A stretch of DNA of 64,000 bases. Origin: Anaeramoeba flamelloides (Eukaryota > Metamonada > Anaeramoebidae). How positions within the stretch are numbered: the stretch's first letter is position 1; every line of letters begins with the position of its first letter. The stretch covers positions 3,348,001 through 3,412,000 of the forward strand of contig JANTQA010000021.1 of NCBI GenBank assembly GCA_027625915.1, given 5' to 3'. The notes under the pieces were generated by a model, which saw only the letters and a list, made by a program, of their open reading frames with translations, ran no database searches and was not told where the DNA came from. This document shows positions 56,316 to 64,000 of the stretch, piece by piece. The translations under genes were made by a program, and so were the position numbers.

Positions 56316-57347
56316 AACTCAATTCCAAAAATTGGGGCACACATTCAAAATCAATTTAATTCCAAGAAAAGTGATCTTTGACTCTTAAATAGAAACATTA
56401 GATATTAACAATCAATGTAAATAATTTTAAAGTTAATTATTTATCATTTTTTTTCATTATTTTTTGATTTTTGGTTTTCAATAATTGTTTTAATTTTTTT
56501 TGGATTCTTTTTTTTTCAAAACTTTTTGAAAATCTCAAAATCACTTTAAAATGAAATTTAAAAGTTTTCATTCTGATCACAAGAAAAAATTTTTTTTTTC
56601 TCATAAAGAAAAAAGATTCTTTTTTTATCAAGAAAAAAATTTTTTGAAAAAAAATCATGATATGGTGTGTTAGGGCACATGGCCTACAAACAGAACTTAT
56701 TATTATTAATGGAAGTGTGAATACTGGCTGTATTATTAATGATATTATCAAAAAAATTAAAGGAAATTCAACTCGCCAATTCAGAATATGGTGAGTTGAA
56801 ATGGATTTTCCAAAAGGATGGTGCTGGTCCACATACTTCAAAAAAAAAAAAACTCAAACTTACTTAAATCGGGGATGTAATGTTATGGACCCTTGACCCC
56901 CAATTCCACAAATTTAAACCCAATTGGGAATTTATGGATACTAAACTGAAAAATTGTAACCAAAAAACGAAGAAGAATTTATTAAAATTTTCACTAATGT
57001 AGGAAATACTTTGAGTTGGGAAACCTAAGATAATTAGTAAACTCTATATTTAAAAGGATAGATTTAGTTATCAAAAGACAAGTTGAATCTATTAATAGTT
57101 TTTATTAATTTTTCTTTCAATAAAAATGGTTTTTTTGGTAACGTGTTCCAAAAATAGAGGAACAATTTTTTTTATTTTTTCTTTTTTATTTTTTGAATTA
57201 AATTTTAAATTTACTATAAAATATATAAATAGTATTAATTAAATATTTTCGGGTCTTTTATTGTTTTTAAGTTCAAGTATCATGTATTTTGGAGTATATT
57301 TTTAATAATGTAATTTTTTTGTGTGTCCCATTTTTTGGAATTGAGTT
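56316..57347 (+). mobile_element. Tc1-like element, copy B (1.03 kb)
   Basis: Same family as copy A but in the opposite orientation, with identical left ends for over 80 bp. TA at 56314-56315 and 57348-57349. The plus strand carries remnants of the same motifs: FQKDGAGPHTS, NLNPIGNLW (the same Gly at the third catalytic position) and the C-terminal LVIKRQVESINSF. It is broken by several changes of frame and lacks the N-terminal DNA-binding domain. Because both copies share the Gly and the same deletion, they come from an already defective parent mobilised by another transposase. Confidence 0.88.
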
Positions 57348-57349
57348 TA

Positions 57350-58240
57350 TTAGGTTTTTTTAATTCTTTTTTTTTTTTTTGATTTAAAATCCAATTTATT
57401 TTCGAAACAAAAACCAGAATTTTAAAAAAACCTCGATTATGTTTTTCAAAATTTAAAAGAATAGAGTATAATCTTTAATTCTTTTGAATTCAGGAAAAGT
57501 AATATTAATTTTTATATAAATTTCTAAAATAATAAAAAACATTGGCCCTCAGTGGCGCTCTACGACACTTGTCAACAATCTAATTTTGAAATTTTCATTT
57601 AGAAATTTCAATAAGAATTATTAATTTCTTAATCATTAACCAACAGTAAGATAAATACTGAGTATTTATTTCAAATAATATCAAAGATACGATTCTTCAT
57701 CTGTCTTTTTTTTTTTTTGTTAATAGAAATCCATTCTTTAATCCAAAATTATTGATTTTTATCATTGGATAAGTAGTACCAAAGAAAAAAAAAATATATT
57801 ATATATTCATGGAATTGAAAATCTATAATAGACTTTCGAGCAGGAGAATATTTGAAATTAAAACAAAAAAATATTTCATATCACAAAATAAGAAAATAAA
57901 ATAATATAAATATAATAAATAATTTTATTTTAAGGCTCAAACAAAAGTGAATATTTAAAAATTCAGAATCATCTAATTAAAAATTGATCTTTTGATTATA
58001 CAATAGTCTATATCTATAGATCAATGAAAGGGAATTTCTCATAACTCTTCTGATTCTTCTTATTCTTATTCAAATAAACGTTATAATTAAAACGCAAAAT
58101 ATTGGCATAATTGTATTGTTGTTTTTTTTTTTTTTTTTTTTTTATATTGGACAACCAAAGAATGGGTTTGTGATTCGAACCAGATATCCTAATTTCGAAA
58201 TTTTGGTTTTGAAAAATGTTTACACCATAAAGGGAATACG
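57350..58240. other. Intergenic, A/T-rich, downstream of Ap4A phosphorylase
   Basis: A T tract near 58122-58143 lies about 100 bp downstream of the phosphorylase stop and may belong to its 3' end. No other gene recognised. Confidence 0.45.
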
Positions 58241-59131
58241 CTAATTTTTTGGTTGACCCAGACCAATTAGAGTATTCAAAGGACCATATTCCTTGATTAT
58301 TGATGCCTGTTCTAACGATCTCAGGAAATAGGTACCGACATATCCAATGGAATTTATTCCCAAACCATTTTCAAGAAAGCCATTTGAACGAGGTACAACC
58401 ATCATCCAATTTTGTGTGCATAGCCAATTGTATGAAGGCTGCTCTACAGTTTGTTCCTCGTTGGTCTGATAGTTTATATCAAGAAAGTCTAAGAGTGAAT
58501 GGTAAACGGAAAGTAACTTTTGTGGAGAGTTTGTGTTTTTGTCCAAACTGCAAACAGCGTTTTTGTATGCGACTGGCAGCTCAAAGATTTGCTTTTCTTC
58601 ATATTTGCTTGCAGTTTTGTTGATCAAGTCTTCAATTGGGAGGTGGTACTTATTGAGTAAGGGCAGGGGCAAAAATTGGATATGCTTATGAGGCTGGCTC
58701 ATTCCTGATTGGCTTCCATGATTAAAAAAGGCCAGGCCATTAATCACCTTTAAGATCTGAAGTGTTGGCTTGAAAATGGACAAAGTGAGAGGTGTGTTTT
58801 GGTGAACAAATTTATTCGTCACAAGCACTAAGTGCTTTGGCACAAGGTAGAATTTGTTGAACAATAAAGAATAATTTTCTTCCATTTGTGTGATGAATAA
58901 TGGATCCTTGCTTGGGTACTTGAACGGGTCCCTTTTTTTTGCCTTTTTTGTGTTTGTAACCAATTTGACTGGCTCACTTAATGATTTGATTTTTAAATGG
59001 TTTGGTCTCCAAATTAAAAAATCCAATTGATCCGTTTTGATAACACAACTAATAGTTGGGTTCTGTGACAGAAACTCAAAACTTTCACAAAATTTGTCGT
59101 TTATAAGTCTGTTTAATGAAATGGAATCCAT
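58241..59131 (-). CDS. Ap4A phosphorylase / ATP adenylyltransferase
   Basis: 296 residues, close to the ~320 of fungal APA1/APA2. These enzymes phosphorolyse diadenosine tetraphosphate to ATP and ADP in the cytosol, limiting this stress nucleotide. Residues 137-155 (NHGSQSGMSQPHKHIQFLP) contain the family signature N.G..SG.SQPHkHlQ..P. H148-K-H150-I-Q152 is the HIT-type triad in which the middle His is adenylylated. KRDPF (66-70) and the KFYLVPKHLVLVT strand (93-105) match the N-terminal half. YNWLCTQNWMMVVPRSNG (about 233-250) matches the C-terminal 'YNlLlT..WM..vPR', followed by INSIGYVGTYFLRS. All key residues are present and there is no intron. The start is the first Met, with an in-frame alternative not apparent. 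Confidence 0.95.
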   Translation of the reverse strand: MDSISLNRLINDKFCESFEFLSQNPTISCVIKTDQLDFLIWRPNHLKIKSLSEPVKLVTNTKKAKKRDPFKYPSKDPLFITQMEENYSLLFNKFYLVPKHLVLVTNKFVHQNTPLTLSIFKPTLQILKVINGLAFFNHGSQSGMSQPHKHIQFLPLPLLNKYHLPIEDLINKTASKYEEKQIFELPVAYKNAVCSLDKNTNSPQKLLSVYHSLLDFLDINYQTNEEQTVEQPSYNWLCTQNWMMVVPRSNGFLENGLGINSIGYVGTYFLRSLEQASIIKEYGPLNTLIGLGQPKN

Positions 59132-60048
59132 TACGAAAAATAAGGAAATTTTCTTTTGGTTGTCTTTAAAAAAAGTAAAAAATTATTCGAAACAAAGTCA
59201 ATTATTGTTTTTATTTTTGATTCGAAAATGATAAATCAGGATATAGCAGAACACTTAAGAGTACAGCGTGAAAGAAACTTGCCCAACTGTTTAAAAGAGA
59301 ATTATCAATTATTTTTTCCAAAATATTTGTATTGTATTTTCTAATAAAATGACAGAATTTACTTTTTTCTATTTTCGACTTTGATTAAAAGAGTTGTTTG
59401 ATTGTTCTTTGATCCTTTTTTTTTGTTGAATTTCTCATCAATATTTTTTTTCGTTAAAAGTTGATATTTAAATATGGAAAGTTTTTTATAGAGACTCTTT
59501 GGACCACTGTACTTTGACAAAATATGATTTTTTTTTGGTTTTCAAACATTAAACAAAAAAACCAATTTGCTTTGATTTCTGTATAATTCCAAAAGTGAAA
59601 TTGTTAATTAAATTTTTAAACGAATTAAAGTAATGAAAAAAATACCTGACCTGAAAATAAATTCCAAGCACACTTTTTATTAGTTAATTTTAGGATAATT
59701 ATTGTATAATTTCTTTTATATATAAATCAAATACTTTATTTTTGAATCAAACTTTTAAAAATCCTAACTCAACAATGATTAGAATGAAGATTAACCAAAT
59801 TACAGTTGGTTCAGATAACAATCATTCAATTAATCAAAAAACAAGAATAAAAATTATCATTTTCCCAATTCCAGGAAACAAACAATCTATAAAACATTTT
59901 TTTCTAAAAAAGTAGATCTACTTTTGCATTTAAACAATTAAATGAGTGTTATATAGACCCCCCCCCCACTTTAATGAACTCTGGCTGGGTTTATTACTGA
60001 GTTAATAAAAAATTTGTTTAGTTATTAAAAGGATTTGATTCTTCAATA
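59132..60048. other. Intergenic with a C10 tract
   Basis: A/T-rich. A C homopolymer of ten bases at 59958-59967 is exceptional here. A plus frame starting at 59227 (MINQDIAEHLRVQRERNL...) ends after 38 codons; it could be a short exon but has no other support. Confidence 0.4.
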
Positions 60049-60496
60049 CAGTCTTTCCAAGTCTACCATAAAATTTTAAATAAAACAAAATTGAGTTTTC
60101 TATTCTTATTTTCTATTTTCAAAAAATTCCCAAATAAGGGTTATTATTCAAAAAAAAATTTTTCAATAAATGAACTATTATTCAAATTTTTGGAAAATCA
60201 AAAAAAAATTTAAGATCCCATGAAGCACTTAAAAATATTGTTCAAAAATGGTACAATTTTCAAAGACCAGTAAATATTGATATATTTTTTTGAACTTTTT
60301 TGGACTGGTAATATTGAATTTTAATGGGATCTTGAATTATTTTTTAAATTTTTCTAACTGTGAATAATAGTTCATTTATTGAAAAATTTTTTTTTGAATA
60401 ATAACCCTTATTTGGGAATTTTTTGAAAATAGAAAATAAGAATAGAAAACTCAATTTTGTTTTATTTAAAATTTTATGGTAGCCTTGGAACCGCTG
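60049..60496. mobile_element. 448-bp foldback element (long inverted arms)
   Basis: Ends CAGTCTTTCCAAGTCTACCA and, inverted, CAGCGGTTCCAAGGCTACCA, with TA at 60047-60048 and 60497-60498. After the first 20 bases the two arms are nearly identical for about 120 bp. A looser inverted core (GATCCCAT with ATGGGATC) follows, so a transcript would fold into a long hairpin. No coding capacity. The clean arms suggest a young insertion or recent conversion between arms. Confidence 0.88.
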
Positions 60497-60508
60497 TAAA
60501 TGAAATTA

Positions 60509-61518
60509 CAGTGTTTCAATAACCCGTGTTGACGATTTTTTTTGTATTTTTCAAAATTATTTGTGTTGTTATTGTAAATAACTGTTGTTTTTTTTTTTTT
60601 AACAGGTTTTATTTTTTTCTTTAACTGTTGTTTTATGTTATTAATTTGTTGTTTTGGAAAAATACAGTTCAGTCTAACTATACTTTCAAATCAAACAATA
60701 TTTACAATAGATCATTTAATCAAAGTATTTTTCTTCAACCTTCAAGACCAATCTCCCCATAAATGAGATCTAATTCAACCAAATTAATCAAAACAACACC
60801 AAAATCCACAACAACCAAATCTTTCAATTTGAATAAATACCAATCAAAAAACCATAAAAAGGATAAAAAGAGTTTCTGAAAAACATTTTTGTATCTTCAC
60901 ATGATCAAAAAATGAGATATTAATTTATCAAAGTTTTTTTTAATTGTAATAAAATGGAAAAAAAATTCCTTTCATTTGTCGTTTTTCCTTTAGTCAATTG
61001 TCTTCAAATCTTATCTTAGAATTGGATGATTTTTTTTTATTTGGTTCTTTTTTAAGGCTCCATTGGATGAGATAAGAATCCTCAGTGAAGAAATATTTCA
61101 TAAAGAATCAAAAGTGAATTTACAGATATTTTTTTCTGGTTAAAAGTCGACAAGAACATGTCCAATTTCCAAATTATTTAAAAATCAATTCTTTTTAAAC
61201 AATTTTCAGAATGAGAGCAAATTATCTCTCATAAAAAAGATCAATTTTCATTTATTATCTCAAGATCTTGCAATTTTTTATTCAATAATAAGAAAAAATA
61301 TTTTTTTGGATTCTTTGAAAAAAAGTTCTTTTATTAGTTCGATGACAATTTTATTGTCAATATGTACTTCACTGTTAAAAATAAACACACTCTAGAAAAA
61401 TTTAATTATTTCAACATCAATTAAAAACCCAAGAACAATTCCTAAAATTTTCAAAAACAACAGTAAATAACCGAAAAAAAATATTTATAGAAGTCAACAC
61501 AGGTTATTGAAACAATTG
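60509..61518. mobile_element. 1010-bp TA element
   Basis: Ends CAGTGTTTCAATAACCCGTG(TTGAC) and, inverted, CAATTGTTTCAATAACCTGT(GTTGAC), with TA at 60507-60508 and 61519-61520. The inverted similarity continues loosely for another 40-50 bp (TTATTTACTGTTG). It is only 12 bases from the foldback element. No transposase frame is seen; non-autonomous. Confidence 0.75.
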
Positions 61519-61744
61519 TATAAAGAAATTATGTCGAATATTAACTATTTAAAAATCTTTTCAGGGATTTATTTTCAGGTTCAGGTATTTTTTTCAATAT
61601 TATAATCTATTATTAAAAGAAAAGTGTTAAAAAAAGTGAAATGACATAAATGTTGATAAAACCTTTCACACACAAAATTTTAAAAAAAGAGTGTGATCAT
61701 AAGTGTTATCAAGGGTATAAATGTTGAATTATTTTCAATAAGTA

Positions 61745-62290
61745 TGTTCTTTAAGGACTATGTTTTTAGGAGAAAACAGTGAAATAATGTATAAAATCAC
61801 CCTTGAAAGGGTTATATAATCCAAGTTATTTTTGTCCCATGAAAATTTCTTTGAGAAAAAATATGAAATTTTCACAATTTCAACAATTTTTGCCTTGTTG
61901 GATCTTGCTAAATTGTGATTTTAATATTTTAGAATTTCCATTTCTACTTTCTGAACTCACACTATTTTCTTGGACTTTTCTACATATTTTTTAACATTTG
62001 TTTTTACAAGTTTGAAATGTTCTGAAATTTGAACTTGACTTGAGAATCCCCAAAAGCCATTTTTTTGCAACTATTTTTTTTGTTATTTTCAATTTCCCTT
62101 TTCATTGAAAAACATAGAAATAGTCTTTGTGAAAATATAAATATGATCAAAAATGCTTTTTTTGTTTTGTCTAATTTCTTCCGAGTGAAATTTTTTTGTG
62201 AGAACGAAAGTGAAATAATAAAATTAGTCACCCCCTTCAAGAACAGGAACGTATTCCTTAAATGTAAAGGCATTGTGGTGGAAAAAAGAT
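61745..62290 (+). repeat. Old dispersed repeat R1, copy 2
   Basis: Second copy of 7640-8130, e.g. TTTTTACAAGTTTGAAATGT and GAAATTTTCACAATTTC. It overlaps short open frames (61803-61994, 62004-62315) that are therefore unlikely to be genes. Confidence 0.6.
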
Positions 62291-62485
62291 TATTTATTTG
62301 CTCTTTAATTCCCAATTTATATTTAAATTATCAGTCTATTGATATATTATCAAATTCTGTTTGTAAAAAGGAAATATATATATATATATATTAAAAAGGT
62401 TAATAAATAAATTAAAACTGATAAAAATCGATTTACAACTCGAAATTTTCTAATCTTTTTTTTTATATGAAAAATACAAAAAGGG

Positions 62486-62640
62486 AAAAAGTACAAATTT
62501 TGTAGAATAGTGTCAACCCTTTTTGTGTGAAAGAATTGATATCTTGGATATCTATAGCATTTATATTCATTGCCAGGTGATATTAACAACTGAGAAAAAA
62601 TTCCTGAGAAGTCAAAATTCAATTGTGTATCCTTATCCAT
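62486..62640 (-). CDS. Possible first exon of an unknown gene
   Basis: A minus frame from an ATG reads MDKDTQLNFDFSGIFSQLL then GNEYKCYRYPRYQFFHT and KRVDTILQN. A GTACTTTT donor-like site follows, after which the frame turns to homopolymer codons. Composition is protein-like for about 50 residues. No partner exon downstream was identified (that side is repeat R1), so this may be a remnant. No family recognised. Confidence 0.22.
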
Positions 62641-64000
62641 AAGTTTATAATCTTAAATATAAACTAAAAAGTAAAAAAGTAATATATAAGTGGGTATACA
62701 CGAAACCATCACAAGGTGAACCAAATCAGACGCTTTTTAACTTTACCACCCCAGAAGAGAAATTGATTGAATCCAACTCCACATACCCCGATACAAATTA
62801 AACTAAACCAAAACGAATACCCTAACCTCTACATATACACTTACCCCAAATAACTACCAACAAATTCAAATTTACTCAAAAAGTGACAAAAACTATTCAA
62901 TGGGTTTAAGGAAGAAACATCAAAAAAAAAAAAAAATCTTTGGTCTTAAATTAAAAGTGTTATTATTTAATTAAACAAAGTATATTCGGAATACTAATGT
63001 TTCTTTAATTTTCTTCAAATGGTTTTTTTAAGTGTTCAAAACAATTTCCAAGTATTTTTAGTTATTTTCTGGAATAATTCAAACAACTAAATAAATGCCA
63101 AGATATTGTTTTTTTTGATTTGATAAAACAAAATAAAATAAAAATTCAAATTTTAATAATAAATAAAAAACTTTGTTTCTTTCAAAGAGATCAGCATTTT
63201 TTTTGAATATCAATTATTTTTTATAATTGACCTCTTTAGAACAAATAAAAATAAATAATAATAATATACTTCAAAGAATAGTTGAACTCTGGTGAAATAA
63301 AACTAAAAATCAACATATTTTCTTAAAAATTGAAAAACCGAAATTCTTAGTGAATAATTGAAAAAAACAACAAGATTCGTTTTAATCATCAATTGAAGAT
63401 AAATAAAATCCCAATAGAAATAAATATGATTTCTATACAACCATTTTACGGTTTCGGTTGCATTGTAATGTATTATTTTGCCAAGTTGCTATAAATATTA
63501 CAATCAAAAAAAATTTTAAATGAATTATATATCAAAAAAAAAAATAAAATAAAAAAAAAAATGTTATAAAATGATTTGAATTTTGAAATTGCCTAAAATT
63601 TTTTTATCCTCTAATATCAATTCAAAAAATTTTGAAACATATAATTCATCCATTCTAACTGCCCCCCCTAACTGAAAACTCTTTTATATTATTATTTACA
63701 CTTCTTTTCTAAAAATAATAATTCTTATATTTTAATTCAAAATTATTGTTTTTAAAACTTTCAAAGTTTTACAAAAAAATGATTTTTTTTTCATACAATA
63801 AGTTTATTTTTGCTTTGGAATAAGAATTAGCCAATATCCCAGAAATCCTTAGTAAATAAATTGAAAAGTAGTGTCCAAAAAACTCTTTAATATCTCACTT
63901 TTCAGAAACACAATCCCTTTCAAATACGGAATATGTTTTATTATAATCACCAAAATTGACTTGTTTTCTGAAATTTTTATATCTTATGGTGTTTCTTCTT
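62641..64000. other. Intergenic, with an old repeat copy
   Basis: A/T-rich to the window edge. 63170-63640 is the second copy of repeat R2. The segment 62700-62880 is notably C/A-rich on this strand (many CCAAA and ACCCC words) but has no open frame. Confidence 0.45.
63170..63640 (+). repeat. Old dispersed repeat R2, copy 2
   Basis: Second copy of 13380-13830; the best blocks are ATTATTTTTTATAATTGACC and TTCTTAAAAATTGAAAAACC. Confidence 0.65.

Noticed and set aside
55061-56841. Separate hypothetical genes at 55-57 kb
   Set aside because: They are remnants of Tc1-like transposons with matching terminal repeats, not host genes; the one at 56437-56841 runs antisense to the transposase.
58165-58260. 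B-box-like GATTCGAACC on the minus strand, a possible tRNA
   Set aside because: No A box at the right distance and no cloverleaf; it lies in the 3' flank of the Ap4A phosphorylase gene.
7640-62290. R1 copies as the two ends of one large element
   Set aside because: They are 54 kb apart with unrelated genes between, have no defined termini, and are too diverged to be terminal repeats of one insertion.

Overview
The window looks like nuclear DNA of a very AT-rich protist. Proteins carry long Asn, Lys, Glu and Ser runs. Introns begin GT, end AG and have T-rich tracts. TAA, TAG and TGA all act as stops. The style (asparagine-rich BTB proteins, KE/KG minisatellites inside genes, huge A/T intergenic tracts) is most like the anaerobic amoeboflagellate Anaeramoeba. 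That is a judgement by style, not a proven identity.

Nine genes are well supported, and all lie on the minus strand, about one per 7 kb. From left to right they are: an uncharacterised helical protein (1446-3419); a spliced Asn-rich protein (8434-10225 and upstream); a small three-exon gene (15558-16176) sharing an aromatic/Trp motif with the previous one; a BTB/POZ protein with a C-terminal glutamine-amidotransferase-like domain (26211-28292); a Ser/Lys-rich coiled-coil protein (33420-35288); SRP14 of the signal recognition particle (41835-42185); UTP14 of the small-subunit processome (45772-48723); an MFS transporter with an acidic tail (51643-53262); and an Ap4A phosphorylase of the HIT superfamily (58241-59131). 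SRP14, UTP14 and the phosphorylase are housekeeping functions (secretion, ribosome assembly, nucleotide metabolism). Nothing suggests an operon.

Between the genes lies a graveyard of small elements that insert at TA dinucleotides, as the Tc1/mariner superfamily does. I can delimit two inverted copies of a ~1.05 kb Tc1-like element, a ~500 bp transposase-C-terminus family (two copies), a 195 bp near-palindromic MITE (four clear copies), a ~580 bp family (two copies), a 229 bp element, a 928 bp element, a 448 bp foldback element and a 1010 bp element, plus a mariner fragment at 5.5 kb. Four of them stand shoulder to shoulder in a chain of TA microsatellites at 37.7-39.7 kb. Two insertions have an unoccupied paralogous site elsewhere in the window, which fixes their boundaries and relative ages.

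Decayed or partly resolved gene pieces include an RCC1-like fragment, a GT61-like glycosyltransferase fragment, a WD40-like fragment, a tRNA-like sequence and candidate exons at 12.7-13.4 kb. The remaining intergenic DNA is A/T homopolymer-rich and includes several old diverged repeat pairs. No CRISPR array, rRNA gene, retrovirus-like element or complete autonomous transposon was recognised.
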